Of a stretch of DNA of 47,223 nucleotides, positions 26,155 to 35,669 are shown piece by piece. The stretch's first letter is position 1. Every line of letters begins with the position of its first letter. A program made the position numbers and the translations under genes. This stretch comes from Thiocystis minor (GTDB taxonomy: Bacteria; Pseudomonadota; Gammaproteobacteria; Chromatiales; Chromatiaceae). The stretch lies in NCBI RefSeq assembly GCF_016653465.1, contig NZ_NHSQ01000043.1, positions 1 to 47,223 on the forward strand. The letters run 5' to 3'. Below the pieces are notes generated by a model. That model did no database searches. It saw only the letters and a program-made list of their open reading frames with translations, and was not told the origin of the DNA.

Positions 26155-26285
26155 GAACCGCAAAGAACACAAAGAACGCCAAGTAGTTCACTTCCTTGTC
26201 TCGATGACGATAGTCACCCAAAGGGCGATTGTCTTGGCACTTCAAGCCCTTGTTTTTCTTTGAGTCCTTTACTCCTTTGCGGTTC
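26155..26285. repeat. Interspersed ~130-bp element, copy 1
   Basis: Bounded by an 11-bp perfect inverted repeat, GAACCGCAAAG (26155-26165) and CTTTGCGGTTC (26275-26285). Inside it, CTTGTCTCGATGACGATA (26195-26212) and CAAGCCCTTGTTTTTCTTTG (26243-26262) are shared almost exactly with copy 2 at 35670-35804, in the same orientation. It has no coding potential. It lies upstream of the FGGY kinase gene and ends 18 bp before the stop of znuA. Confidence 0.8.
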
Positions 26286-26303
26286 TGAATGCCGGATTAA
26301 AAA

Positions 26304-27227
26304 TTATCGTTCAGACTCGGCGATCACGCGGGCGACCCGGCGCAGGTTCTCGAAATACGCCGGCGCCAGCGGATCGATGACCTCCACCCGCCCATCGATG
26401 GCCTTCGCCACCTGCTCCGCCGACTTGGGCGAAAACTGCGGCTGGACGAAGACCACCCGAACCGACTCGCGACGGGCCTGATCGATCAGCGCGGCGAGGC
26501 TGCGCGGACCCGGTTCCTTGCCGGCCTTCTCGATGGGAATCTGCTCAAGTTCGTAGGCTTCGGCGAAATAGCCCCAGGCGGGGTGGAAGACCATGAATCG
26601 GCGGTGGGTCAGTCCGGCCAGCTCGGCGCGGATGTCGCGGTCGAGCACATCCAGGTCGGCGGTGAAGGCAGCGAGATTGTCGCTGTAGTCCTTGGCGTGG
26701 GCCGGGTCCAGGTCGGCGAGCGCCTGCTGGATGTTCACGGCCATCCGCTTGACCAGGGCCGGGCTGGTCCAGATGTGCGGATCCTGTTCGGAGTCGGTCT
26801 TGGCTGGCGTGGCCCCAACCCTTTCATGGTCATGTCCGTGCGCTTCGGCTTCCTGATACGCAGACCCCTCGCCTGGCCTCTCATCGTGATCGTGCGCGTC
26901 CATGGCGCGCGGAGTGATTCCCTCGCGGGCGTCCAGCATCCGCAGTGTCGGATTGGTGACGCGAATGCGCTCGGCCCAGGCGTCCTCGAAGGGAACGCCG
27001 ATGCGCACATAGAGATCCGCGCCGGCCAGCCGGGCGATCTGGCTCGGGGTTGGTTCATAGGTGTGCGGACTGAACCCCGGCCTGACCATGGATTCCACGA
27101 CGACATGGCTGCCGCCAATGCGTTCGACAAAGGTTTGCTGCGGCAGGACGCTGACGAACACCCGCAGCGGCTCGGCGGCTTGCGCCAAGGGCAGGAACAG
27201 CCAGAGACAGAGCAGATAATTGCGCAT
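26304..27227 (-). CDS. znuA: Zinc ABC transporter substrate-binding protein (ZnuA-like)
   Basis: Periplasmic receptor for zinc, 307 residues, with a signal peptide (1-17, cut after AQA). Metal ligands expected in the family are seen in SPHTYEPTPSQ, the DPHIW motif and VFHPAWGYFAEAY. A His/Asp-rich loop (DAHDHDERPGEG and EAHGHDHERVG, about residues 110-138) is typical of zinc-specific members and may scavenge metal. It lies 251 bp downstream of znuB on the same strand; whether it is part of the same transcript is uncertain. A second, divergent ZnuA-like protein is encoded at 28878-29768. Confidence 0.92.
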   Translation of the reverse strand: MRNYLLCLWLFLPLAQAAEPLRVFVSVLPQQTFVERIGGSHVVVESMVRPGFSPHTYEPTPSQIARLAGADLYVRIGVPFEDAWAERIRVTNPTLRMLDAREGITPRAMDAHDHDERPGEGSAYQEAEAHGHDHERVGATPAKTDSEQDPHIWTSPALVKRMAVNIQQALADLDPAHAKDYSDNLAAFTADLDVLDRDIRAELAGLTHRRFMVFHPAWGYFAEAYELEQIPIEKAGKEPGPRSLAALIDQARRESVRVVFVQPQFSPKSAEQVAKAIDGRVEVIDPLAPAYFENLRRVARVIAESER

Positions 27228-27478
27228 CGAAATGACCTCGGTTTCAGGTTGATCGTAAGTTCGGGAATAGGAACCGCTCGTTGTCGATGACTGTGTTCTG
27301 GCGTCGAACCGATCAACCTAGAAAGAGCAGTCAGCCGCCAGCCGTTGGTATGTCGAGGTTTTCGCTGATTAAGGCGTTCCCCCAATGGGTGAACCTCGGC
27401 CGGACTTGCCCAATGGCCAATTTGATGATTTCCATGAGATGGCTGCTGGAGTCTGTAAGCTGACAGCTCTTTTCAGGA

Positions 27479-28291
27479 TCAAGTCGCGCTCGACGTGCCG
27501 GCCCCGCTGAACGCCGCCAGGCCAGCACCGGCGACCAGTAGGGCGACGAGCACGGGTCCGAAGGGCTGATCCAGCGCCAGCGCGGTCATGAAGGCCGCGA
27601 GATAACCGACGCCGCCGATCAGGATCGCGAGGATCAGGGTCCAGCGCCAACTGGGGGCGAGACGGAACGCGATCCAGGCCGGGACGAAGATCAGCGCGAA
27701 GGCGCCCATCAGTCCCAGGGTGGCGGTGGCGACCGCGAGACTGGCGGCGGTCAGCAGATCCAGACCGAGCCGCCAGTGCCAGGTCGGTCGCCGGTTGGCC
27801 GTCTCAAAACGCGGGAAAAAGGTCGCTCGCAGGATCAGCGGCATCAGCCAGGGCAGGAGGCGGATGGCGCTCGCGACCAGCAGCGAGGACATTAGCAGTT
27901 CGGTCGTGCCGGCGAAATAGAGCTGTCCGTCGATCAGCGCGTGACCGAGGCTGTCGCCGACCGCCGAGTTGGCCGCGACCAGCAGCAGCGCCGACCAGCC
28001 GATCAGGATCATAAAGGCGTAGGCGGCATTGCCGCGGGCGCGCAGCAGGGTCTTGACGGCGCCCGCCACCAGCGCGCCCAGGGTTCCGCCAACGACCGCC
28101 GGAAGACCCGCCGCCAGTCCGATCAGTGCGCTCGCGGCGGCCAGATGGGCGAGCCCGAGCGCGGCGAGCCATTCCTGACGCAGGGTCAGCAAGGCCCCGA
28201 GCACCGGCAGCAGACCGGCCAGCAGCAGCCCGGTCACGAACGGCAGCCGGAACAGCGGGTCGAGCGCGAGGTCGGGGATCAGCTCGAACAT
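27479..28291 (-). CDS. znuB: Zinc ABC transporter permease (ZnuB-like)
   Basis: Membrane permease of a metal ABC transporter of the ABC-3 family, 270 residues with about eight hydrophobic segments (for example FVTGLLLAGLLPVLGALL near residue 18). The ATG at 28291 overlaps the end of the upstream ATPase gene by 13 bp, so the two are translationally coupled. The long open frame upstream of this ATG is a shadow of znuC. It carries LALRQEWLAALGLAHLAAAS-like spacing (residues about 37-54) expected of family members, though overall conservation is modest. Zinc is inferred from the neighbouring binding proteins and the Zur box. Confidence 0.87.
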   Translation of the reverse strand: MFELIPDLALDPLFRLPFVTGLLLAGLLPVLGALLTLRQEWLAALGLAHLAAASALIGLAAGLPAVVGGTLGALVAGAVKTLLRARGNAAYAFMILIGWSALLLVAANSAVGDSLGHALIDGQLYFAGTTELLMSSLLVASAIRLLPWLMPLILRATFFPRFETANRRPTWHWRLGLDLLTAASLAVATATLGLMGAFALIFVPAWIAFRLAPSWRWTLILAILIGGVGYLAAFMTALALDQPFGPVLVALLVAGAGLAAFSGAGTSSAT

Positions 28292-28881
28292 CCGGACTCG
28301 CGATCCACGCTCACCTCGACGATCCGCGAACAGACGGACTCCAGAAAACGCCGTTCGTGACTGACCAGCAGCACCGCGCGCCCGTCTCCGGGCCGAACGA
28401 TCAGGTCGACCAGCCGGGCCTCGGCATCGGGATCCAGATTGTTGGTGGGCTCGTCGAGCAGCACCAGATCCGCCGCGGTCGCCAGTGCGGACCAAACCCA
28501 GAGCAGCTGATACTGGCCGCCGCTCAGTCGGTCGAGACGCCGATGCAGGATGGCCGCCAGCGCGGGCGGCGCATCGGTTCGCGCCGCCCCCGCCGAACGC
28601 AGCAGTTCATGACCCGTCACGGGCATGCGCGGAAACCGCGCCGGTTGCTGTTCCAGATAGGCCAGCGTCAGTCCGGGCGCCTGCTCGATCCGACCCGCGA
28701 AGACGCGCGCGGCATTCCCGATGGCCTTGAGGATGGTCGATTTCCCACAACCGTTCCGACCCCAGAGTCCGAGCACCTCGCCGGCGCGCACCTCGAAGGA
28801 CAGCGGCCCGATCACGGGTCGCGCATAGCCGGCGGTCAACCCGCTGACCCGCAGCAGCGTCTCGCCGGGTGCGCGCGTCAT
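28279..28881 (-). CDS. znuC: Metal ABC transporter ATP-binding protein (ZnuC-like)
   Basis: ATPase of the zinc importer, 200 residues, somewhat short for ZnuC. Walker A is GRNGCGKST at 41-49, the signature LSGGQ at 119-123, and Walker B with the D-loop at about 138-151 (LVLLDEPTNNLDP); the switch His is in LLVSHERR. The ATG overlaps the stop of the upstream binding-protein gene as ATGA, and its own end overlaps znuB. No extra C-terminal domain is present. Confidence 0.9.
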   Translation of the reverse strand: MTRAPGETLLRVSGLTAGYARPVIGPLSFEVRAGEVLGLWGRNGCGKSTILKAIGNAARVFAGRIEQAPGLTLAYLEQQPARFPRMPVTGHELLRSAGAARTDAPPALAAILHRRLDRLSGGQYQLLWVWSALATAADLVLLDEPTNNLDPDAEARLVDLIVRPGDGRAVLLVSHERRFLESVCSRIVEVSVDRESGCSS

Positions 28882-29768
28882 CGCGCGCCCGCGATGACAT
28901 CGACCCAGCGGCCGATGTGGTTCAGATAGCCGTCGCCGTCGGCGGACAGCGGCGGCTCCAGACTCAGACGCTCGGCGCGCCACCCGAGATCGCCGGCGAG
29001 TTTCGTGGGGGCCTGGGGCGATTGATAGGGCGCGAAAAGGATGACGCCGTCGCGTCCCTTGAGCGTCGCGACCAGTTCGCTGAGCTGGCGTCCGGTCGGC
29101 GGCACGCCTGGCACGGCCTCGATGGTGCCCAGCAGGGGCACGCCGAAACGCTGCAACAGATAGATGGCGTCGCGGTGATAGAGCACGACGCCCGGCGCGC
29201 CGTCCAGCTGGGTCCGCCATTGCGCGACCCGCTGCCCGACCCGCTCGGCGAAGGCAGCCGCCGCGCGGCGATAGGCGTCTGCCCCCGCCGGATCGAGTTG
29301 GGCCAGTCGCTCGGCCAGCGCGCTGGCCACGGTCGACATGCGCACCGGATCGAGGTCGAGATGCGGATTGCCGACCGGATGCACATCGCCGAGCGCGCGG
29401 TCGGCTGGCCCACCGACATCCAGCAGATCGACCTGGGCCGCGGCCTCGAAATAGCCGGGCTGGCCCGACTGAATCCGTGGATTGGCGGCGCTGCCGATGG
29501 CCACCGGTAGCCAGCCGACCTCCAGTTCGGCGCCGATGGCGACCACCAGATCTGCCCCGCGCAGCGCGCGCATCATGCTCGGTTTGGCCTGAAGCTGATG
29601 CAGATCGCGGTCCGGCGAGGCCAGGATGGTCAATTCGGCCCGGGGGCCGGCGACCTCGCGCACCAGCGCGCCCATGCTGGTGCTGGTCGCGACGATTTTC
29701 AGCGGGGCGGCCTGGAGCGTGCCCGCGATCAACAGGCCGATCAGGGCGAGAGTCAATCGTTTCATCAT
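28878..29768 (-). CDS. Second metal ABC substrate-binding protein (ZnuA-like)
   Basis: Periplasmic metal-binding protein, 296 residues, with a signal peptide (about 1-21, cut near LQA-APLK). Probable metal ligands include DLHQLQAKPS, a NPHLDLDP motif and LYHRDAIYLLQ. Unlike the first ZnuA it has no His-rich loop. GAGGAA precedes tandem ATG codons (29768 and 29765). It forms a tight unit with znuC (ATGA overlap) and znuB, so it is probably the main receptor of this importer, with the His-rich ZnuA as an accessory. Manganese or another divalent ion cannot be ruled out. Confidence 0.87.
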   Translation of the reverse strand: MMKRLTLALIGLLIAGTLQAAPLKIVATSTSMGALVREVAGPRAELTILASPDRDLHQLQAKPSMMRALRGADLVVAIGAELEVGWLPVAIGSAANPRIQSGQPGYFEAAAQVDLLDVGGPADRALGDVHPVGNPHLDLDPVRMSTVASALAERLAQLDPAGADAYRRAAAAFAERVGQRVAQWRTQLDGAPGVVLYHRDAIYLLQRFGVPLLGTIEAVPGVPPTGRQLSELVATLKGRDGVILFAPYQSPQAPTKLAGDLGWRAERLSLEPPLSADGDGYLNHIGRWVDVIAGAR

Positions 29769-29855
29769 CAGTGGTTCCTCAATGGAATTTGATCGCGAGA
29801 GGAGTGTCTCGCGGCGAGACCTTGGCGCCGGCCCGAATCTCCCCCTCATCCCCGA

Positions 29856-29881
29856 CCCTTCTCCCCCTCGGGGGAGAAGGG
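29856..29881. repeat. 12-bp inverted repeat, common C-rich intergenic type
   Basis: CCCTTCTCCCCC (29856-29867) and GGGGGAGAAGGG (29870-29881) pair perfectly around a TC loop. It belongs to the widespread CCCTCATCCCC...-type intergenic palindromes of proteobacteria and lies 46 bp after the stop of the His-rich outer-membrane gene. It may weaken read-through into the zinc transporter genes. Confidence 0.75.
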
Positions 29882-29927
29882 AGAACACGAAGGCTGGCGG
29901 CTGAAAGCAGACCGCTGTTTGCTTCCG

Positions 29928-31463
29928 CTAAAACGCATGCGACCCGTGGCTGCCCAGGCTCATCAGAAACTGGAGATAGAAGGCATCGAAACGCTCGCGC
30001 TCGTTTTCCGCGACCAGGATGTCGTTCGTGGCGTACTGCGCGCGCAGTTGCGAGAACTCGGACAGGCTCCAGGTGACATTGACTGTCCAGCGGTCGGACG
30101 AACCGTAGTCAGCCCGCGTTCCGCCGCCAATCTCGTTGGTCAGACCAAGCACGTCGTAGCGCAGACCCGCCTTCCATTTGGGCGCGAAGCCATACACCGC
30201 CTGCGCATAGAGACCATCGGTCGTGAACTCGCGCGCGGAACCGATCGCCTCGGGATGGGGGCTGGAGCGGATGCTCAGATCCTTGATCGAACGCAGATAC
30301 TCGGTCTGGAATTTGAAATCGCCCTGACCGGCGGCGCCTGCGCCGTCGTATTTGTAGACGAGATCGACACCCCATAAATCGGCGTCGCCGGCCAGTCCGT
30401 TCTCGTGAATCTCGACGCCCTCCTCCTCGTCCATGTGGGTGTGCGTGTGCGTCTGCACCTCCTGATGTTGGGTCGCGTGCGCATAGGAGAGGCCCAACTG
30501 AAGCGCGTGATTCTGACCCAGATCCGGGGCGATCTTGGCAAAGGCCGTCCAGAGTCGGGGGCCGTCCCGGCTGTCGCCGAGATTCAGCTCGACCTGTTCG
30601 GCCTCGTCGAGCGTGGCGCCGAAGACCTCCTGATTGCCTTGCAAGGCTTCGACACCCAGGAGCGTATAGAGCGGCAGATCCGGCAGCCAGGTGAGCTGAA
30701 GGCCCGTGTCCTGGATCCCGTGGTCGCCGAGCAGGTTCAGATAGGCCAGATTTTGATCGACGAAGTCCCACTGATGCGGGTGCTGCTTGTTGATGTAGCC
30801 GAAGTCACTCTGAAACTTGCCGCCCTTGGCGCGCAGACCGTAGGGCAGACCGCGTGTCTGAAACCAGCCCTCTTCCAGATGGACATTGCCGTCCCCGTCG
30901 ATGGCGATGTAAGCGGCGGCATCGAAATAGGGATCGACCGTCGCCGAGAAGGCCAGTTCGGCCTCGCGGAAGTTGAAGCCGTTGACGGTGGAGCCGTGAT
31001 CGTGGGCGGCTTCGCCCTCGTGTTCATGCGCATGACCGCCGCCGGACGGCTGAAAGGCCTGACCGACCAGCGCCGCGCCTTCGCCGTCGATGCCGTCGTG
31101 ATAATAGTTGCCGTCGAGGATAACCGAGATCTGCGGATTGAAGGCGCTGCCGGAGGTGAGCGCGCCCAGGCCGCTCGGATTTTGTCTGGCGGGACCGGCG
31201 GCGACCGGGCCAACGGCTGGCGCGGTCATCGGTTGGGACTCTGCCGCCTCCGGAGAAACCGGCTGCTCGCGGGCCGCGTCCGCGGATTGTCGCTCGGCCT
31301 TGGCGAGCCGGCTCTCCAGATCCTGGATCCGTCGCTCGTATTGGTTCTTCATCTGGTTGAGCATGGACCGCAGTTCGGCGATCTCGGGATCGCTGGCCGG
31401 AAAGGCGCCGAGAGGGACGAGCAAGGCCGCTGTCGCGGCCGTGGCCAGCAGTGGTCTGTACAT
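29928..31463 (-). CDS. His-rich outer-membrane protein, Zur-regulated candidate
   Basis: Predicted 511-residue outer-membrane beta-barrel with a signal peptide (about 1-22), a short coiled coil (about residues 28-63, LRSMLNQMKNQYERRIQDLE) and a porin-like barrel ending in a C-terminal Phe. Two His-rich surface-loop candidates are visible: GHAHEHEGEAAHDHG and THTHTHMDEEEG with nearby His. The ATG at 31463 gives the signal peptide; the frame stays open upstream but that part spans the regulatory region. A Zur-box-like palindrome lies 48 bp upstream and the znu genes follow on the same strand. I infer zinc binding or zinc passage through the outer membrane. Confidence 0.82.
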   Translation of the reverse strand: MYRPLLATAATAALLVPLGAFPASDPEIAELRSMLNQMKNQYERRIQDLESRLAKAERQSADAAREQPVSPEAAESQPMTAPAVGPVAAGPARQNPSGLGALTSGSAFNPQISVILDGNYYHDGIDGEGAALVGQAFQPSGGGHAHEHEGEAAHDHGSTVNGFNFREAELAFSATVDPYFDAAAYIAIDGDGNVHLEEGWFQTRGLPYGLRAKGGKFQSDFGYINKQHPHQWDFVDQNLAYLNLLGDHGIQDTGLQLTWLPDLPLYTLLGVEALQGNQEVFGATLDEAEQVELNLGDSRDGPRLWTAFAKIAPDLGQNHALQLGLSYAHATQHQEVQTHTHTHMDEEEGVEIHENGLAGDADLWGVDLVYKYDGAGAAGQGDFKFQTEYLRSIKDLSIRSSPHPEAIGSAREFTTDGLYAQAVYGFAPKWKAGLRYDVLGLTNEIGGGTRADYGSSDRWTVNVTWSLSEFSQLRAQYATNDILVAENERERFDAFYLQFLMSLGSHGSHAF

Positions 31464-31507
31464 GGAGAGACTCCGACGAGGTCTGGCGGTCAGTGGGAGG
31501 ATGGCGG

Positions 31508-31530
31508 GAAATGTTATGTCATAACATCTC
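31508..31530 (-). promoter_or_regulatory. Zur-box-like palindrome
   Basis: ATGTTATG-T-CATAACAT (31511-31527) is a perfect 8+1+8 palindrome, and the flank GAA on its left also fits the gammaproteobacterial Zur operator (about TGTTATA-N-TATAACA). It is 48 bp upstream of the outer-membrane protein gene that heads the zinc uptake set. Zur would repress these genes when zinc is plentiful. Confidence 0.8.
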
Positions 31531-31580
31531 TCGCACACAACCAACCATCCGAACCCGCCTTGACGATCGTCAATCTCCCG

Positions 31581-32843
31581 CTAAAACTCCACCGCCAGTT
31601 GGGCGACCAGGCTGTCGCCGGGGTTGCCGGTTCCGCCATCGGAGCTGCGGTAGTCGGTCGCGTGCGCCCACTCGAACGCGAGCGAGGTTCGGCCGAAGAT
31701 CTCGATCGACCAGCCGACCAACCAGCGTTCCTTCGGCAGTTCGAACGCGAGCGCCTCGCGGGTGCCCTGCCAGGCGACGGCGGCGACCGACTCCCGGCCC
31801 ATGACTGGGAAGGTGAAGCCGACCTCGATGTTCCAGGCTGACGGTTTGGCACCCTTGTCCTTGAAACTCAGACTGTCGCCATCGAAGGTGTCGGTGGCCG
31901 CGAGATACTCGCCGATGACATTGAACCGGCCAACGGTCGCGCTCGCATTGACCGTCCAGCCGCCGGTGCGATCCGTGGGATCGACGCTGAACGAGCCAGG
32001 GTCGGCACCGCCCTCGATGGCCGCCTCGAAGGCCGCGACACGGTTGTCGTTGATCGTGTCCTGAAGCGTGTCGGAGTCGCCCAGATCGTTGAGATAGCCG
32101 ACGCCGAAGGCCCAGGCGCGGTCATCCTGTTCGTGGGCATAACCAAGGTTGGCGCCCCAACTGCCGATCTGGTTCTTGCCGTTGACCTTGTTGTCGCCGT
32201 TGAAGAGATAGGCGCTGCCCGAGAAATCGCCCTGCACGACCCCCAACTGAATCGCCGTCTCGCGCGCTTCGCCGATCTCCAGGGTGAGCGGGTCGGAAAC
32301 CAGGTTGGTGTCGTAGACGCCGAAGGGGACATAGATCTGACCGGCGGTCAGAAAGACCGGCGTCGCCTCCGGATTGGCGAGGGTGATGTAGGCAACATCC
32401 ACCTCCAGGTCGGTTTCGCCCTGCTCGTAGAGGAACGAAATGCCGGCCTCCACCCAGGCGTTGACCTGAGCGGCGATGCCCAATTCGACGGTCGCGAGCG
32501 TGACGTCGCTCTCGCTGTCGCCCTCGGCCGGTGAGACAGAACCGGCCTCGACCTCGATCAGGCCGGCGATTTCGATGTTGCGATACCAGGCACCGGTTTC
32601 GCCCTCCCCCGCCCCGGCGCGCTTCTGTTCGAGATCGTCTTCCAATGTCTTGACGCGCTTTGGCGTCCCTTCCAGCCGCGCCTGTTGTTCGGAGATGGTC
32701 ACCTCCTGTCGTTTCAGCGCGGCTTCCTGAGCACGATTCTGGGTCTCCAGCCGCTGAAGTCGCACTTCGACGGTTTCCGCCAACGCCGGGGCTTGGCTTG
32801 CTAGCGCCAAGGCGATCGCGGCCGATAATGGTCGTGCTCTCAT
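31581..32843 (-). CDS. LbtU-like outer-membrane porin
   Basis: Predicted outer-membrane protein of 420 residues. It has a signal peptide (about 1-22, cut after ALA), a coiled-coil segment (about 23-75), and then a beta-barrel ending in Phe. The pattern WYRNIEIAGLIEVEAG, AYITLANPEATPVFLTAGQ and PFGVYDTN resembles the LbtU siderophore-porin family; the actual solute is unknown. An AGGAGGAAA site precedes the ATG. It lies between the zinc set and the molybdate transporter, on the same strand as both, but with 295 bp between it and modC, so it likely has its own promoter. There is a separate Zur-type control region only downstream of it. Confidence 0.75.
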   Translation of the reverse strand: MRARPLSAAIALALASQAPALAETVEVRLQRLETQNRAQEAALKRQEVTISEQQARLEGTPKRVKTLEDDLEQKRAGAGEGETGAWYRNIEIAGLIEVEAGSVSPAEGDSESDVTLATVELGIAAQVNAWVEAGISFLYEQGETDLEVDVAYITLANPEATPVFLTAGQIYVPFGVYDTNLVSDPLTLEIGEARETAIQLGVVQGDFSGSAYLFNGDNKVNGKNQIGSWGANLGYAHEQDDRAWAFGVGYLNDLGDSDTLQDTINDNRVAAFEAAIEGGADPGSFSVDPTDRTGGWTVNASATVGRFNVIGEYLAATDTFDGDSLSFKDKGAKPSAWNIEVGFTFPVMGRESVAAVAWQGTREALAFELPKERWLVGWSIEIFGRTSLAFEWAHATDYRSSDGGTGNPGDSLVAQLAVEF

Positions 32844-33138
32844 GATGACTTTCCTCCTAGGCTGATGCGATGCGGCCAGTAATCGCGCGGGCTTCCAGGG
32901 CGGAAGACCTGTCATCTGGCTGGCAACTCGCACCATCCCAGGATATAAACGCGAATTGTTATTATTTGTATAAAAAACCCGCCTGGATGTAAAGAGGCAT
33001 TCGCCTCTCGACGGCGGCATAATACAAAAAATTATCGCGTGTTACTAAATCCGTCCAGTGAAGCATGTACTGTTCGTGCGCGACGCGCTCACAAGTGCCA
33101 TTTGGGAAGGCGTCGATTGTCAGAAATCCGTGGATTGT
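32844..33138. other. Intergenic region between modC and the porin gene
   Basis: About 295 bp without a gene. Its central part (about 32945-33055) is AT-rich and is the likely promoter region of the porin. AGAGGC-ATTC-GCCTCT (32993-33008) forms a 6-bp hairpin followed on the minus strand by TTTAC, which may act as a weak terminator for the modABC transcript. Confidence 0.4.
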
Positions 33139-34209
33139 TCACTCCATCAAGGCCACCGACTTGACCTGCACCCACAGCGACTGCCCCGGCGTCACGCCGA
33201 GCGCGGCGGCCGAGCGTTTCGTCAGCCGGGCGAGCAGCACCGAGTCGCCGACCCGCACCCGCACCAGGGCCAGGCCGGGGTGTTCGTCGTCCGCCATGGC
33301 GTCGACCCGGCCCGGTAGCAGGTTGAGGATGCTGGTGTGTTCCTGATGCTGCGCGGCCAGACTGACATCGCGCGCCAGCACCCGCACCCGGACGTGTTGC
33401 CCGATGGCCTGACCCTGATCGCGCGTCCACAGGCTGCCGCCAGGAAAGTCCACCCGCGCCAGATGCCATTGCGCGTCGCGCTCGGCGACAGTCGCATCCA
33501 GCACCACGCCCGCGTCCTCTCCGAGACGGATCGGCAGATCGAGTCGGGCGAGCGTCTCGCCGAGCGGACCGCTGGCGAGCACCCGACCGCCCTCCATCGC
33601 GACCAGATGATCGGCCAGCCGCGCCACCTCGTCCGGCGAATGGCTGACATAGAGCACGGGGATCTCCAGCGTATCGTGCAGACGCTCCAGATAGGGCAGG
33701 ATTTCCTGCTTGCGCTTGAGATCGAGCGCGGCCAGCGGTTCGTCCATGAGCAGCACGCGCGGGCTGACCGCCAGCGCGCGCGCGATGCCGACGCGCTGAC
33801 GCTCGCCGCCGGAGAGCCGGTCCGGCCGGCGTGCCAGCAGCGGGCCGATGCCGAGCAGCTCGATGGCCTGATCCAGACTCCTGCGCTGGTCCGCCGCGAT
33901 GCGCTTCTGGCCGTAACGCAGGTTGCCGAGCACCGTCAGGTGCGGGAACAGACTCGCCTCCTGAAACACATAGCCGAGCGGACGCCGATAGGTCGGCAAC
34001 CAGGTTCGGGCGTCCTGCCAGACCTCGCCCTTGAACGACAGAAAGCCCTGCCGGGATCGCTCCAGCCCGGCGATACAGCGCAGCAGGGTGGTCTTGCCTG
34101 AGCCCGAATGACCGAAGAGCGCGGTCACGCCCCGGCCGGGCAGGGTGAGGTCGACATCCAGCCGGAAACCCGGCCAGTCGAGCTGGAAGCGCGCAGCGAT
34201 GTCATCCAT
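33139..34209 (-). CDS. modC: Molybdate ABC transporter ATP-binding protein (ModC)
   Basis: ATPase that powers molybdate import with ModA and ModB. The 356-residue protein has Walker A GHSGSGKT at 33-40, signature LSGGERQ at 132-138 and Walker B with LLMDEP at 153-158. A C-terminal Mop/TOBE domain begins near residue 290, with [13 protein letters not shown], as expected for ModC and not for simple sulfate or phosphate ATPases. The ATG at 34209 overlaps the end of modB by 8 bp. Last gene of the modABC operon. Confidence 0.94.
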   Translation of the reverse strand: MDDIAARFQLDWPGFRLDVDLTLPGRGVTALFGHSGSGKTTLLRCIAGLERSRQGFLSFKGEVWQDARTWLPTYRRPLGYVFQEASLFPHLTVLGNLRYGQKRIAADQRRSLDQAIELLGIGPLLARRPDRLSGGERQRVGIARALAVSPRVLLMDEPLAALDLKRKQEILPYLERLHDTLEIPVLYVSHSPDEVARLADHLVAMEGGRVLASGPLGETLARLDLPIRLGEDAGVVLDATVAERDAQWHLARVDFPGGSLWTRDQGQAIGQHVRVRVLARDVSLAAQHQEHTSILNLLPGRVDAMADDEHPGLALVRVRVGDSVLLARLTKRSAAALGVTPGQSLWVQVKSVALME

Positions 34210-34894
34210 GGCTTCCGTCCGCGCCGCGTGCGTTGCGCCGCCAGGCATAGAGCGACAACAGCACCAGGAAAGAGAACGCTACCATTACCGCCGACAGACG
34301 ATGGGCATCGGCGTACTCCATCGCCTCGACATGATCGTAGATCTGTACCGAGGCGACGCGCGTCACGCCGGGAATATTGCCGCCGATCATCAGCACCACG
34401 CCGAACTCGCCTACCGTATGGGCAAAGGTGAGGATACCGGCGGTGAGAAAGCCCGGCGCGGCCAACGGCAGCGCGACGGTGAAAAAGCGATCCAGCGGCG
34501 AGGCGCGCAGGGTCGCGGCCACCTCCAGCGGACGCTCGCCGATGGACTCGAAGGCGCTCTGCACCGGTTGCACCATGAAGGGAAAGGAGTAGAAAACGGA
34601 CGCCACCACCAACCCCCAAAAGGTAAAGGGCAGGAGTCCGAGACCGAGCGACGCGGTGAGCTGGCCGACGGGGCCGTTCGGCCCCATGGCGACCAGCAGA
34701 TAAAAGCCGAGCACCGAGGGCGGCAGCACCAGGGGCAGCGCGACCACCGCGCCGATCGGCCCCTTCCAACGCGAACGGGTGCGCGACAGCCACCAAGCCA
34801 CCGGAGTGCCGACCACAAAGAGGATGGCCGTCACGATCCCCGCCAGTCGCAGGGTCAGCCAGATCGCTTGCAGGTCGCTGTCACTGAGCAGCAT
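34202..34894 (-). CDS. modB: Molybdate ABC transporter permease (ModB)
   Basis: Membrane permease, 230 residues, about five to six helices. The conserved ABC-permease EAA loop appears as [20 protein letters not shown], and [18 protein letters not shown] is characteristic of ModB. The gene starts 3 bp after modA stops and overlaps modC at its end, so modABC form one tightly coupled transcript. Confidence 0.94.
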   Translation of the reverse strand: MLLSDSDLQAIWLTLRLAGIVTAILFVVGTPVAWWLSRTRSRWKGPIGAVVALPLVLPPSVLGFYLLVAMGPNGPVGQLTASLGLGLLPFTFWGLVVASVFYSFPFMVQPVQSAFESIGERPLEVAATLRASPLDRFFTVALPLAAPGFLTAGILTFAHTVGEFGVVLMIGGNIPGVTRVASVQIYDHVEAMEYADAHRLSAVMVAFSFLVLLSLYAWRRNARGADGSHG

Positions 34895-34897
34895 TGT

Positions 34898-35647
34898 TTA
34901 GATCTCGTAGCCGAAGGCGCGGATGATGCTTTGCGCCCGCTCGCCCTTGAGATAGTCCATCAGCGCCGCGACCGCCGGCTTATCCCTGCCTGGCTCCAAT
35001 ACCACGGCGTCCTGACGGATGGGCGCGTGGAGCTTGCTCGGGATGATCCAGGCTGAACCTTTGGTGATCTTGCCGTTTTCCATGACCTGGGACAGGGCCA
35101 CAAAGCCCAGTTCGGCATTGCCGGTGCTCGCGAACTGGAAGGTCTGGGCGATGTTCTCGCCGGTCACGAATTTCGGCTGAATCGCGTCCAACAGTCCCAG
35201 CCCCGTCAGCACTTCCAGGGTGGCGGCCCCATAGGGCGCCGTCTTGGGGTTGGCGATGGCGACCTTCTGGAAGTCGCCGGCGGCGAGCACCTTGCCTTCG
35301 TCATCCACGAAATCGGGTTGGGCCGACCAGAGCACCAGGGTTCCAACCGCGTAGGTGAATTGGCTTTCTTTCAACGCGACGCCTTCCTCGACCAGTTTGG
35401 TCGGAGTCGTATCGTCGGCGGCCAGGAACGCCTCGAAGGGCGCTCCGTTCTTGATCTGCGCGTAAAACTTACCGGTCGCGCCATAGGCCGCCTTGACCTG
35501 GTGTCCGGTCTCCTGCTCGAAGGCGGCGGCGATTTCCTTCATGGGCGCGGTGAAATTGGCGGCGACGGCGATCTGAATATCGTCGGCCTGGACCATGCCG
35601 GTTGCGAACAGGGCCAGCATCAGGGAGAGGTTGCGAGCAGGATTCAT
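34898..35647 (-). CDS. modA: Molybdate-binding periplasmic protein (ModA)
   Basis: Periplasmic receptor for molybdate (and tungstate), 249 residues, with a signal peptide (about 1-21, cut after VQA). The mature start DIQIAVAANFTAPMKEIAAAF and the segment GATGKFYAQI are typical of ModA. The ATG at 35647 follows GAGGAAA. The region just upstream is occupied by copy 2 of the ~130-bp interspersed element, so the operon promoter must lie within or beyond it, or the gene is read from the mop transcript upstream. Confidence 0.93.
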   Translation of the reverse strand: MNPARNLSLMLALFATGMVQADDIQIAVAANFTAPMKEIAAAFEQETGHQVKAAYGATGKFYAQIKNGAPFEAFLAADDTTPTKLVEEGVALKESQFTYAVGTLVLWSAQPDFVDDEGKVLAAGDFQKVAIANPKTAPYGAATLEVLTGLGLLDAIQPKFVTGENIAQTFQFASTGNAELGFVALSQVMENGKITKGSAWIIPSKLHAPIRQDAVVLEPGRDKPAVAALMDYLKGERAQSIIRAFGYEI

Positions 35648-35669
35648 CGGTTGTTTCCTCAAACGTGGT

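Noticed and set aside
27281-27463. 60-codon frame between znuB and znuA
   Set aside because: No recognisable family or ribosome-binding site; probably non-coding.
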